A DNA stretch of 64,000 bases from Bacteroidales bacterium (GTDB taxonomy: Bacteria; Bacteroidota; Bacteroidia; Bacteroidales; UBA932): assembly GCA_017501525.1 (NCBI GenBank), contig JAFVWT010000016.1:1-64000 (forward strand). Direction: 5' to 3'. The position numbers were made by a program, and so were the translations under genes. Below are positions 44,799-53,663 of this stretch, in pieces. The notes under the pieces were generated by a model that was not told where the DNA came from, did not search any database, and worked only from the letters and a program-made list of their open reading frames with translations. Every line of letters starts with the position of its first letter. Within the stretch, counting starts at the first letter, position 1.

Positions 44799-45890
44799 TT
44801 ATCTTCTTGCTCTTCCTCCACCACCGGAACTGCCACCGCTGTTTCTGACTCCTCCACCTGAGTTTCCATAACCGGAACTTCTCATGCTTGAACGGTTGGT
44901 GTTTCCAGAATATGATGAACGTTGGTTGGTTCTGACAGAGTTGTTTATAGTTCTATCTCCAATGTTGGAATTGGTGCGAAAGTCACGACTGACATTCTCT
45001 CTGAAAGTTCTGCTGTCTACATTGGCTCCCTTTTCTGATGATTTTGACCTTCTGAAGTTTGCGTTGGATACAGGAACAGGTCTTTTGTTGAGATCGCTCT
45101 TCGGACGCAATTGTTCTCCCGTATTTCTTTTTGCTGCGACATAACCTGAAGATACTGATGCTTCAGGTGAAACTCTGTTTCTGATGTTACGATTATTTGC
45201 ACTGCGGTCAACTACTGAATGGTGCACATCCGATTTCCCTTTAGGAAGAGTTATGTTAGAGGTAAGCAATTTCTCCCTTTTACCCTCTCTTTTGCCATAT
45301 ACGATATCTCGGGACTCGTGATAAGCATATTGTGGATAATAAGGGTATGGCGGATACATCGGATAATAATACCAGGGGTCATACCAGGGGCTGTAGTAGC
45401 CGTAATATCCATAGTAAAATCCCCAAGAGGGTCCCCAGTAGTATGGTCCCATATATGAAGGGTACCAGAATGGGTCCCAGTAAAGACTCCAGGAGGGTCC
45501 CCAGTAGAGCCAATTGTTGTAGCTGTAGTAGGAGTTGTACCAAGGATCTTCGTAGAAGTTGAGATTGAGATTGCAGGTGGTTGCTGAGGATGTGTCAGAG
45601 TCTCCGTTAACTATTAGAGAGTATTGGGTATCCCCACCCAAAACGAGATTGATACACTCTCCTTCAGATACTACTATGGTCTGGGCATATCTTTTTGCTT
45701 CTTCTGTAGTCTTTCGCACAAGTTCCTCAATCTCCTTGTTTTCTTCCTCAATATTTATAGCTTGTTGTTGTGATTTACGATAGTATATACCATCCTCCCA
45801 GGAGTCTGCAGATGTATAGTGGGCCATACTTGAGCATGAAGTCAATATCGCTCCGACTATCGTTAAAATGAAAAATGTAACTTTTTTCAT
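44799..45890 (-). CDS. Aromatic-rich lipoprotein of unknown function
   Basis: 363 aa. The lipobox is in AILTSC (Cys19). Residues about 110-195 are dominated by Tyr, Trp, Pro and Gly in repeats such as WGPSWSLYWDPFWYP and YYPMYPPYPYYPQY. The final 170 residues are basic and Ser/Asn/Arg-rich, ending GGSSGGGGRARR. Such sequences are found in Bacteroidales but have no assigned function. Low complexity suggests a disordered surface or periplasmic protein. Divergent from proS, and upstream of the FadL-like gene on the same strand. Confidence 0.78.
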   Translation of the reverse strand: MKKVTFFILTIVGAILTSCSSMAHYTSADSWEDGIYYRKSQQQAINIEEENKEIEELVRKTTEEAKRYAQTIVVSEGECINLVLGGDTQYSLIVNGDSDTSSATTCNLNLNFYEDPWYNSYYSYNNWLYWGPSWSLYWDPFWYPSYMGPYYWGPSWGFYYGYYGYYSPWYDPWYYYPMYPPYPYYPQYAYHESRDIVYGKREGKREKLLTSNITLPKGKSDVHHSVVDRSANNRNIRNRVSPEASVSSGYVAAKRNTGEQLRPKSDLNKRPVPVSNANFRRSKSSEKGANVDSRTFRENVSRDFRTNSNIGDRTINNSVRTNQRSSYSGNTNRSSMRSSGYGNSGGGVRNSGGSSGGGGRARR

Positions 45891-45994
45891 AAGTAGCTTC
45901 CTGTATTTGATTTATAATTACTAATTTTGCAGTTGCACATAGTGTGAACTATAAAGACAAAATAACAAAAATCATTCCATATAAACAAGTAATA

Positions 45995-47473
45995 ATGGCA
46001 AAAGAAGTAGCAAATAGAGAAGAGAATTATTCGTTGTGGTACAATAATTTGGTGGTTAAAGCAGACCTTGCAGAGAACTCGGCAGTAAGAGGTTGTATGG
46101 TTATAAAACCTTATGGATATGCAATTTGGGAGAAGATTCAAGGTCAACTTGATAAAATGTTTAAAGCGACAGGTCATCAGAATGCATATTTCCCGTTGTT
46201 TATTCCTAAATCTTTCCTTTCCAGAGAGGCTGAACATGTTGAGGGATTTGCAAAAGAGTGTGCTGTGGTAACTCACCATAGGCTAAAAGCAAATCCTGAC
46301 GGTCCGGGAGTGATCGTAGACCCCGATGCAAGGCTTGAAGAGGAACTTATTGTACGTCCTACTTCGGAAACCATTATCTGGAACAGTTATAGAAACTGGA
46401 TTAAATCATATAGAGATCTTCCTATTTTGTGTAATCAATGGGCAAATGTTGTCAGATGGGAGATGAGAACCCGTCTCTTCCTAAGAACAGCAGAGTTTTT
46501 GTGGCAGGAAGGTCATACTGCACATGCGACAGCTCAAGAGGCTATTGAAGAGACCGAAAAGATGGTCAACGTATATGCGGATTTTGTGAGAAATTATATG
46601 GCGATTCCTGTTGTGGTGGGAAGAAAAACCGAGCACGAGAGATTTGCGGGGGCATTGGATACATTGTGTATTGAAGCAATGATGCAGGATGGAAAGGCTC
46701 TTCAGGCCGGTACCTCCCATTTCTTAGGTCAAAATTTTGCTAAGGCTTTTGATGTAAAATATGCAGACAAGGAGGGTAATCTGGAATATGTATGGGCAAC
46801 ATCATGGGGTGTTTCTACCCGACTAATGGGGGCTTTGATTATGGCTCACAGTGATAATGAGGGTCTTGTCCTTCCTCCTGCAATTGCACCTATTCAAGTG
46901 GTAATGGTACCTATATATAAAGGTGAGGAACAGTTGCAGAGCATGGTGGAATATATGAAAGAGATAGGAAAGGAATTGGATGCTCTTGGAATATCTTACA
47001 AAATTGACGACAGGGACAATGTCCGTTCCGGATTCAAGTTTGCCGAGTGGGAGTTGAAAGGTGTTCCAGTGAGAATTGTTGTAGGACAGAGGGATATTGA
47101 TAATGGAGTAGTCGAAGTGGCTCGTCGTGATACTCGAGAAAAATCATCTCTTCAGAGAGAAGGTTTAGGAAATTCTATCAAGGGTCTATTGGATGAAATT
47201 CAGGCTAATATCTATAAAAAAGCTATTGATTTCAGAGACGCCAAAACATGTAAGGTGGATACTTGGGAAGAATTTAAAGAGAAAATTGAAGAGGGAGGAT
47301 TCTTGTTGTGCCATTGGGATGGAACTTCAGAGACTGAAGCAAAAATACAGGAGGAAACCAAGGCGACTATCAGATGCATTCCATTGGACAGTTATGTAGT
47401 AGAGGAGCCCGGTACTTGCATATATTCAGGCAAACCATCCAAACAGAGGGTGATTTTTGCCCGTTCATATTAA
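45995..47473 (+). CDS. proS: Prolyl-tRNA synthetase
   Basis: Class II aminoacyl-tRNA synthetase. Start [13 protein letters not shown] chosen; the ATG at 45944 is upstream and in frame but the family begins here. Motif-2 region [36 protein letters not shown] and GRDE-like HTAH segment ([12 protein letters not shown]) match the shorter archaeal/eukaryote-type ProRS of about 490 aa. The C-terminal anticodon domain has [12 protein letters not shown] and ends in a Cys-containing zinc-like tail ([10 protein letters not shown]). A -7 box TAATTTTG lies at 45922-45929. Confidence 0.95.
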   Translation: MAKEVANREENYSLWYNNLVVKADLAENSAVRGCMVIKPYGYAIWEKIQGQLDKMFKATGHQNAYFPLFIPKSFLSREAEHVEGFAKECAVVTHHRLKANPDGPGVIVDPDARLEEELIVRPTSETIIWNSYRNWIKSYRDLPILCNQWANVVRWEMRTRLFLRTAEFLWQEGHTAHATAQEAIEETEKMVNVYADFVRNYMAIPVVVGRKTEHERFAGALDTLCIEAMMQDGKALQAGTSHFLGQNFAKAFDVKYADKEGNLEYVWATSWGVSTRLMGALIMAHSDNEGLVLPPAIAPIQVVMVPIYKGEEQLQSMVEYMKEIGKELDALGISYKIDDRDNVRSGFKFAEWELKGVPVRIVVGQRDIDNGVVEVARRDTREKSSLQREGLGNSIKGLLDEIQANIYKKAIDFRDAKTCKVDTWEEFKEKIEEGGFLLCHWDGTSETEAKIQEETKATIRCIPLDSYVVEEPGTCIYSGKPSKQRVIFARSY

Positions 47474-47489
47474 TTTATCCGAAGCGATT

Positions 47490-48203
47490 ATGGCTGATAA
47501 AAAAATAACTCCGAGGGAGAAAATTCTGAATTTGTTGAGCGTCAAGGCTGTGATGAAGTCTAAGATTTTTGAACAGTCTATAGAGGTGTTCAATCTTCTT
47601 AAAGATGTCCTCAGTGAAATGAGTAATGACCTCAATGAAATGATTGACGACAAAGATTATAAAAGGGTCAGACTGGAGTATCGTGACAGAGGAAAGTATG
47701 AGGCAGAACTTAAGTTCGCAGATGATGTGCTTATATTCAGCATGCATACAGATGTTTTTCAATTTGATAGAGATCATCCTATCTGGAAGAACGAATATGT
47801 GAAGAAAGATCAGTATAATTCATATTGCGGAGTGATCAATGTATATAACTTTCTCTCGGACTCTATGAAATTCAATAGATTGGATGATATGGGGTATCTT
47901 GTCGCGCGTCTTTTTGTCAATAAGGAGAAAGCTTTCTTTGTAGAAGGAAAAAGACAAAAACGCCAGATGACAGATTCATTTGGTAGCACCGCTTTGACAC
48001 GGGAAGATCTTGTTGAATTTGTCGAAACAGCGATTCTGTATACACTTTCGTTCGATTTATTGGTTCCACCTTATGATATAGTAAAGCACGCAACGGTAGA
48101 ACAAATTAATGTGAAGATAGAATCTTCAAAGATGACTACCGGAAAGCGTCTCGGTTATAAATATAATTCAGATGATGTACTAAATACGGAAGACCATGAG
48201 TAA
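47490..48203 (+). CDS. Conserved Bacteroidales hypothetical protein
   Basis: 237 aa from MADKKITPREKI; an ATG at 47457 overlaps proS. No named family recognised. It is soluble with no signal peptide. Notable features are a helical N-terminus with repeated L/E/D (SIEVFNLLKDVLSEMSNDLNEM) and conserved-looking aromatic stretches. It sits 16 bp after proS and overlaps the DUF3078 gene by 8 bp, so it is probably co-translated with that gene. Function unknown. Confidence 0.82.
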   Translation: MADKKITPREKILNLLSVKAVMKSKIFEQSIEVFNLLKDVLSEMSNDLNEMIDDKDYKRVRLEYRDRGKYEAELKFADDVLIFSMHTDVFQFDRDHPIWKNEYVKKDQYNSYCGVINVYNFLSDSMKFNRLDDMGYLVARLFVNKEKAFFVEGKRQKRQMTDSFGSTALTREDLVEFVETAILYTLSFDLLVPPYDIVKHATVEQINVKIESSKMTTGKRLGYKYNSDDVLNTEDHE

Positions 48204-49269
48204 ATTATTGAAAACTATCCTTTTTGGCACTATTTTAGTGATGGCTGCCACAACCCTTGTAGCTAACCCGAAACAAGAAAAGAAGAATATCAACTATGAC
48301 GAGATTGCCAAGGTTGAAATAGATCGTCAATCTCTTAGCGATGCTCAACAGATGTGTCTTGATATAGTTTCTTCTATCGATGAACAATCAATAGATACAG
48401 CTGCAGCTGCTGCTGTCAAACCCAAATATTGGACAAATGGTATTCTTACCCAGATAAATCTATCTCAAGTGTCATTGACAAACTGGGCTGAGGGGGGAAC
48501 AGCGAATGTCTCATTGAATGGCCTTATTGATGCACATGCAAACTATGATAAGAACAATATGATCTTTGAGAATCGTCTCAAACTCTCTTATGGATTTATC
48601 CAATCCTTTGATAAAGATTTGAGCATACCTGAACAATTCAAGAAAAGTGATGATAAGATTCAGCTTGACAGCAAATGGGGATATAAGATGGTGGACAGAT
48701 TGTATTTCTCTGCGCTGTTCAATTTTAGAACACAGATGACTCCAACTTATGAATATGTGACAGGGGAGGGTGATGTGCAAGTTAAGAATCTCAAGTCCAA
48801 GATTATGGCTCCCGGATATTTGTCACTCGGTATCGGTATTAACTATAAACCTTTCAACTGTTTGTCTATCAATCTCTCTCCTCTTACCGGAAACTTTGTC
48901 TTTGTTACTGAGCAGGCACTAAGAGAGGTTTATGGAAATGCTCCGGACCAAATGGTTAGAACAGAATTGGGTGCGCAGATTAAAATCGACTTTGCATATT
49001 CTTATAAAACTTTCAAGATTGGTTCAAATCTGACATTATTCTCTGACTATCTGAATAATCCTGAAAATATAAAGGTCTATTGGGATGTCGATGCATCTTT
49101 GGCACTCAACAGATTCTTTACTTTGACATTGAGAACAAACTTGATATATGACGATGTGATTAAGATTACAGATCCCAAGACGGGAATCGCATCTCCAAGA
49201 GTCCAGTTTAAAGAGATTGTCGGTTTAGGATTTACATACACATTTGGTCAATACGTTAAAGCAAATTAG
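48196..49269 (+). CDS. DUF3078 domain-containing outer membrane protein
   Basis: 357 aa with signal peptide MSKLLKTILFGTILVMAATTLVANP. From about residue 75 the pattern YWTNGILTQINLSQVSLTNWAEGGTANVSLNGLID matches DUF3078, followed by alternating strands (LYFSALFNFRTQM) and a C-terminal strand ending FGQYVKAN. The family is thought to form an outer-membrane beta-barrel. The preceding gene overlaps it by 8 bp. Confidence 0.85.
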   Translation: MSKLLKTILFGTILVMAATTLVANPKQEKKNINYDEIAKVEIDRQSLSDAQQMCLDIVSSIDEQSIDTAAAAAVKPKYWTNGILTQINLSQVSLTNWAEGGTANVSLNGLIDAHANYDKNNMIFENRLKLSYGFIQSFDKDLSIPEQFKKSDDKIQLDSKWGYKMVDRLYFSALFNFRTQMTPTYEYVTGEGDVQVKNLKSKIMAPGYLSLGIGINYKPFNCLSINLSPLTGNFVFVTEQALREVYGNAPDQMVRTELGAQIKIDFAYSYKTFKIGSNLTLFSDYLNNPENIKVYWDVDASLALNRFFTLTLRTNLIYDDVIKITDPKTGIASPRVQFKEIVGLGFTYTFGQYVKAN

Positions 49270-49284
49270 GAACAGGCTTTTTTG

Positions 49285-49424
49285 AAGGGAGGTTCTATAA
49301 AAGACTTTATTGTGATTTATAGAATTTTCTCCGAAAAAGGCCATGAAGGGCGCAAAGTTTTAAAGTATAAGGCTTAAAGTTACTATCCTTTAACCTTAAA
49401 ATTTGGAACTTATGGAACATCCCT
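49285..49424 (+). repeat. MITE-like dispersed repeat, copy D
   Basis: About 140 bp from GGGAGGTTCTATAAAAGAC to AACTTATGGAACATCCC. Shared blocks: GTGATTTATAGAATTTTCT, GCGCAAAGTTTTAA and CCTTTAACCTT. Same orientation as copy B. It lies between the DUF3078 gene and tilS. Confidence 0.75.
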
Positions 49425-49476
49425 GAAATACTTTATATAAAATGTTGCAATAATGCTCTCATAGAAGATAATACTG

Positions 49477-50841
49477 ATGATTGAAAGCAATTTTAATAGT
49501 GAACTGATATCCCTGGTAGGTGAAGAAGTATCATCTAAAAAATTCTTATTGGGGGTAAGTGGAGGAATTGACTCCATGTGTATGGCTGAATTGTTTTACC
49601 GCTCGTCCCTCCACTTGCAGTTTGCTGTTGCTCATGTCAATTTTTCGTTGAGGGAGATAGATTGTGATATTGATATGAATTTGGTCAGTACGTGGGCCCA
49701 GGAGAGGAAGGTTCAATTCTTTTGCAAGAAGGCCGATACTCGAAAATATATGGAAGAGAACTCTCTTTCAACTCAAGTGGCAGCACGTGAAATCCGTTAT
49801 CAATGGTTCAATGAATTGATCCGGGAGCATGGATATGACTATATAGTGATAGCCCATAATCTCAATGATAATGCTGAGACAATGTTCCTTAATATGCTTA
49901 GAGGTAGCGGACTTAAAGGAATTTCAGGAATTCCTGCCCGTAACGGCAAAATCATAAGACCACTGCTAAATTACACTCGGGAACAAATAGAATATTTTGT
50001 AAATACGAGGGGTGTGATATATAGGGATGATCTGACCAACTTCGAGTCTCATTATTCAAGAAACAAGCTTCGTAATATAGTCTTTCCTGAATTTCAGAAT
50101 ATCAATCCCTCTTTTCTTCAAACGCTCCATAGAAATTCTTATTATCTGAGACAATCTTCAGATATTCTGGATGAATTGTATCTTGCCAGACGTGGACAAT
50201 TTATGGTGGAGAAACAACAGTGTGTCTCTATTGATATGAATCTGCTGTTGTCTTATTCACATCCCGAATATTGGCTGTATCGTGCTTTGAATGAGTATGG
50301 ATTCAATAGCTCCCAAGTAGAGGACATATTTATATCTGCAAGATCTTTGGGCGTAGGTAAAATGTTTTATTCGCCATCTGTGAAATTGGTTGTGGATAGG
50401 GAGAGGCTCAATATTTATCCCCTGGAGCGGGAAGAAACGGTCAAGTTTGTAATTCGTCATCCAGGAAGATTTTATTACAAGGATAAGCAGATTACAATCA
50501 AAATTTATGAGAAACCAAAATATTTCTCACCGAGGACAAAGTTTCCGGGGCAGACCTTTCTTGATGCCCAGAAGGTAACTTTCCCGATTTTATGCAGAAG
50601 TTGGCATCCTGCAGACAGGTTCCGTCCCCTTGGGATGAAAATTGGAGAAAAAAAACTTAGTGATTTCTTTATTGATGAGAAACTGGATAGACACCAAAAG
50701 GAGAATGTTCCTATCTTTATTTCAGAAAATCGCATCGTGGCACTCCTGGGGATGCGTCCTGATGAAAGATATAAAATAACAAAACGGACTAAAATGGTTA
50801 TGGAAGTTCGCCTCACCAATCCGCAAAAGCAAGATGAATAG
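49477..50841 (+). CDS. tilS: tRNA(Ile)-lysidine synthetase
   Basis: Modifies C34 of the tRNA(Ile) CAU anticodon to lysidine, essential for AUA decoding. N-terminal PP-loop SGGIDSM at 28-34, LRGSGLKGISGIP, HYSRNKLRNIVFPEFQ (TilS-specific). The C-terminal TilS_C domain includes SWHPADRFRPLGM and KKLSDFFIDEK. 454 aa fits. It is followed by a terminator and invertible segment 2. Confidence 0.95.
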   Translation: MIESNFNSELISLVGEEVSSKKFLLGVSGGIDSMCMAELFYRSSLHLQFAVAHVNFSLREIDCDIDMNLVSTWAQERKVQFFCKKADTRKYMEENSLSTQVAAREIRYQWFNELIREHGYDYIVIAHNLNDNAETMFLNMLRGSGLKGISGIPARNGKIIRPLLNYTREQIEYFVNTRGVIYRDDLTNFESHYSRNKLRNIVFPEFQNINPSFLQTLHRNSYYLRQSSDILDELYLARRGQFMVEKQQCVSIDMNLLLSYSHPEYWLYRALNEYGFNSSQVEDIFISARSLGVGKMFYSPSVKLVVDRERLNIYPLEREETVKFVIRHPGRFYYKDKQITIKIYEKPKYFSPRTKFPGQTFLDAQKVTFPILCRSWHPADRFRPLGMKIGEKKLSDFFIDEKLDRHQKENVPIFISENRIVALLGMRPDERYKITKRTKMVMEVRLTNPQKQDE

Positions 50842-50882
50842 GTGAGGTAAATTCTGTGAATTTCCATATAAGAACTAAATAT

Positions 50883-50920
50883 AAAAGCTCACTCTGAAAT
50901 TTCCAGGGTGAGCTTTTATG
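50883..50920 (+). terminator. Terminator of tilS
   Basis: AAAAGCTCAC pairs with GTGAGCTTTT around a TCTGAAATTTCCAGG loop; the downstream arm supplies the T-run. It insulates the invertible segment from tilS transcription. Confidence 0.8.
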
Positions 50921-50926
50921 TTAAAT

Positions 50927-50947
50927 TGAATTTCTCTTATTTAGAGA
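50927..50947 (+). repeat. Left inverted repeat of invertible segment 2
   Basis: A 21-bp arm, perfect reverse complement of 51116-51136. The neighbourhood contains the palindrome TTTCTCTTATTTAGAGAAA. 18 of 20 aligned positions match the arms at 1146/1329. Confidence 0.92.
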
Positions 50948-51068
50948 AATTCACCTCGGGAACAGACTGATATTCAAGGGTATATAAATATTTTATAAAA
51001 GGAGTGGGTGCCAACTGTTTTTTCAGGGAAATCTTTTGTGATTTTCTTTATGCAAATTCGTTTTTTAA

Positions 51069-51100
51069 TTTGGTCGTTATCCTGAGATTTGCTATCTTTG
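51069..51100 (+). promoter_or_regulatory. Promoter inside invertible segment 2
   Basis: TTTG at 51069-51072 and TATCTTTG at 51093-51100 are separated by exactly 20 bp, a perfect Bacteroidota promoter. The expected transcript start, about 7 bp further on, lies just inside the right inverted repeat, so the repeat is part of the 5' leader. Confidence 0.88.
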
Positions 51101-51115
51101 TTAAAGACGTTGTAC

Positions 51116-51136
51116 TCTCTAAATAAGAGAAATTCA
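51116..51136 (-). repeat. Right inverted repeat of invertible segment 2
   Basis: Perfect 21-bp reverse complement of 50927-50947. Complementarity ends at the adjacent bases on both sides. Confidence 0.92.
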
Positions 51137-51206
51137 CTTTTGTGAGTATAATATTAGCTGAATAATAATAATTTATATTTATAAAAAACTTAATTTTATT
51201 ATCATT

Positions 51207-53561
51207 ATGAAAAGGATTCTATCGTTTGTCGTTCTAGCTGCAATGTTATTGGCTAGTTCGTGTTCTTTGAAAGAGGATTTCAAAGGAGAAGATTCTGATT
51301 TTGCTACTGTATCTGTCACAGTTGGTGAACCTGGTACAGTTTCTACCCGTGCTATCGGTGATGGTACTACTGTCAACCAATTGCATTACGCAGTTTATGA
51401 TGAAGGCGGCGTACTTATTGCAGATTTGGGTGATGTGAAAGATGTTGCATCATTCCCTACTCAGGTTGAGATTACCTTGGCTAAAGGTCAAACCTATAGC
51501 ATCGTATTTTGGGCTCAAAACTCAGGCACAACAGCGTACTCGTATACAGATGGTGATTTGAAAAATATCACTATTGACTACACCGGTGCAAATAACGATG
51601 AAGCACGTGATGCTTTCTTCAAAACCGTATCACATACCGTAACAGGCGACATCGAGTTGGATGTAACCCTTGAGCGTCCTTTCGCACAGATCAACCTTGG
51701 TGTTACCGAGGAAGATTGGAATGATGCTAAAGTAGCAGGTATCGAAGTGAAAGAATCGGAAGTGGTTATCAGCAATGCTGCTACATCGTTGGATTTGTTC
51801 AACGGAACAGTCGGAAACGGAGAATCGGTTACCTACACCGCTTCAGTTATCCCTGGTGAAGATTTGATGGTAGATTTTGACAAGAACGGAACTAAAGAAG
51901 CATACAAATATCTTTCATTGAGCTATATTCTCGTATGCGACGAGACTCTGACAGCCGACAATGAAGGTATGTATGGTACTAACAGTTCTCTTGTGAACAC
52001 AACTTTCACTTTGACTACCACTAAGGAGGATGTTGTAGTCAATGTGGAAAATCTTCCTGTTCAAAGAAATTGGAGAACCAATGTTATAGGTAGAATGCTT
52101 ACCGGTGACATTACATTCAATATTGATATTGATCCTATTTTCGATGGCGAAGAGAATTATCCCGATACACTTGAAGAAAAACTTTACTTCGCAGGTCTAA
52201 ATGGTGGTACTGTAACTTTGAGTGAAGATGTAACTCTGGAATATCCTATCGTGGTAGAAGGTGCAATGGTTGTAGAACTTAACGGACACAACATTACTGC
52301 TCCTCTATTTACAGAAAGTAATGGTGTTATCGCTGAAGGTGATACAGACAGCTATGCATTCTGGGTAAAAGAAGGTGGTGATTTGACTATCAACGGTGAA
52401 GGTAGTGTTAAAACCCAGCCTTGCAAATATTCTATCGCAGTTTGGGCACAAGGTGGTAATGTAGTTATCAATGGTGGTGACTATGAAAACGCAGGTGAAG
52501 GTTCAGACCTTATCTATGCATCAGCAAAAGGTAATGTGATTATCAACGGTGGTAAATTCACCGCTTGTGAGAAAGCAGCAGGTGTTCAAGGTACTGCTCA
52601 ACCACGTTCAACTCTTAACCTTAAAGACAACACCGGTAGCTCTATCGTTGTATATGGTGGTTCATTCTACAAATTCAATCCTGCTGACAATGCTTCAGAA
52701 GGTCCTCATACTAACTTTGTTGCTGAAGGATATTATGTGTCAATTGATGGTGATTGGTATGTTGTTTCTACCGAACATTATGATGCAATTATTCATAATG
52801 TGAACGAACTATTGGACGCAATGAATGATTCAGCAGTGGAGTCTATTGGTTTGTATCCAGGAACATATGATTTGGGAGCGGATGTTTTCTATCTAAATTC
52901 ATCTGCAAAAAGAATTCAGTCAATAAATTCTGAAGATAAAGCTATCGTATTAGGTAAAATAGTTGCTAACAGGGATATAATTGTAAAAAATGTGAGTTTT
53001 AAGCCAAATGCTGCTTCTGTTAAAAATGTATCTACATCTTCTTATGGAAGCTATGTAAATGGTTCATATGCTTCAATTATTTTAATAAACAAAGTGAATG
53101 CTACTTTTGAAGGATGTACATTCTCGGAACTTCATGATACTTATGCGGCTTGTGCCATTAACTATTTCGTGGAGGCAACCGATAAAGTGTTGAAAGTGAA
53201 TAAATGTATCTTTACAGGTAGCACTAAAGCGATATATTCTAAAGTACTTTGTGAGATTACTAATTGTAAATTTGATTTGTCCGGTGGAGTTCCTTTGTAT
53301 GTATGGCCAAGGGCTTATGCTGCCAAAGGTATATGTACTTTTACCGATAATGAAGCAATCACAGATGCACTATGCAAGGTTGGTCTTTTGTCACAGACCG
53401 GAAATTATGCTAATCTGGAATTTAATGTTCAAGGTAATAATGGCACATATACTTACAACTATGCGTGGACAAATAGCGTTAGGTGTGCAACAGATGGTAG
53501 TGTAACATTTGCAGATGGCTCTGATAGATTTAGTATTGCTGCAGACGGAAAACCCTATTAA
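51207..53561 (+). CDS. Fimbrillin-like / beta-helix surface lipoprotein 1
   Basis: 784 aa. The lipoprotein signal ends LLASSC (Cys19). Residues about 25-315 are the fimbrillin-like (DUF6562-type) domain: GQTYSIVFWAQNS, RPFAQINLGVTEEDW, PVQRNWRTNVIG. From about residue 330 a strand-rich region of INGG/GGNV repeats (WAQGGNVVINGGDYEN) predicts a right-handed beta-helix, ending with a module rich in CTF and CKF strands. Strongly similar to the next gene over the N-terminal domain, including near-identical DNA blocks, and less so to the protein at 1718. Phase-variable expression is inferred from the invertible promoter upstream. Likely surface adhesin or glycan-binding protein. Confidence 0.88.
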   Translation: MKRILSFVVLAAMLLASSCSLKEDFKGEDSDFATVSVTVGEPGTVSTRAIGDGTTVNQLHYAVYDEGGVLIADLGDVKDVASFPTQVEITLAKGQTYSIVFWAQNSGTTAYSYTDGDLKNITIDYTGANNDEARDAFFKTVSHTVTGDIELDVTLERPFAQINLGVTEEDWNDAKVAGIEVKESEVVISNAATSLDLFNGTVGNGESVTYTASVIPGEDLMVDFDKNGTKEAYKYLSLSYILVCDETLTADNEGMYGTNSSLVNTTFTLTTTKEDVVVNVENLPVQRNWRTNVIGRMLTGDITFNIDIDPIFDGEENYPDTLEEKLYFAGLNGGTVTLSEDVTLEYPIVVEGAMVVELNGHNITAPLFTESNGVIAEGDTDSYAFWVKEGGDLTINGEGSVKTQPCKYSIAVWAQGGNVVINGGDYENAGEGSDLIYASAKGNVIINGGKFTACEKAAGVQGTAQPRSTLNLKDNTGSSIVVYGGSFYKFNPADNASEGPHTNFVAEGYYVSIDGDWYVVSTEHYDAIIHNVNELLDAMNDSAVESIGLYPGTYDLGADVFYLNSSAKRIQSINSEDKAIVLGKIVANRDIIVKNVSFKPNAASVKNVSTSSYGSYVNGSYASIILINKVNATFEGCTFSELHDTYAACAINYFVEATDKVLKVNKCIFTGSTKAIYSKVLCEITNCKFDLSGGVPLYVWPRAYAAKGICTFTDNEAITDALCKVGLLSQTGNYANLEFNVQGNNGTYTYNYAWTNSVRCATDGSVTFADGSDRFSIAADGKPY

Positions 53562-53588
53562 TGTTTTCTTAATTATTAATTAAATATT

Positions 53589-53626
53589 TAGGTACTTCTC
53601 CATAGCGGAGAGGTACCTATTTGTTA
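53589..53626 (+). terminator. Hairpin between the two tandem lipoprotein genes
   Basis: TAGGTAC-T-TCTCC pairs with GGAGA-G-GTACCTA, a 13-bp stem with one mismatch, followed by only a short T-run. It may be a weak terminator or a processing site that reduces read-through into the second gene. Confidence 0.6.
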
Positions 53627-53663
53627 AAATATGTCCTAAATAATAATTATGACTTTTCTTTCT

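Larger units (their letters stand above)
50927..51136. promoter_or_regulatory. Putative invertible promoter segment 2 (ON orientation)
   Basis: A 210-bp segment bounded by perfect 21-bp inverted repeats, directly downstream of the tilS terminator and 71 bp before the gene at 51207. It carries a full promoter (51069-51100) reading rightwards into that gene. Inversion would turn the promoter back toward the tilS terminator and switch expression off. Organisation and site sequence are shared with segment 1. Confidence 0.85.

Noticed and set aside
51116..51136. Right repeat of segment 2 as a simple terminator hairpin
   Set aside because: It is an exact inverted partner of 50927-50947 and lacks a T-run; recombination site explains both arms better.
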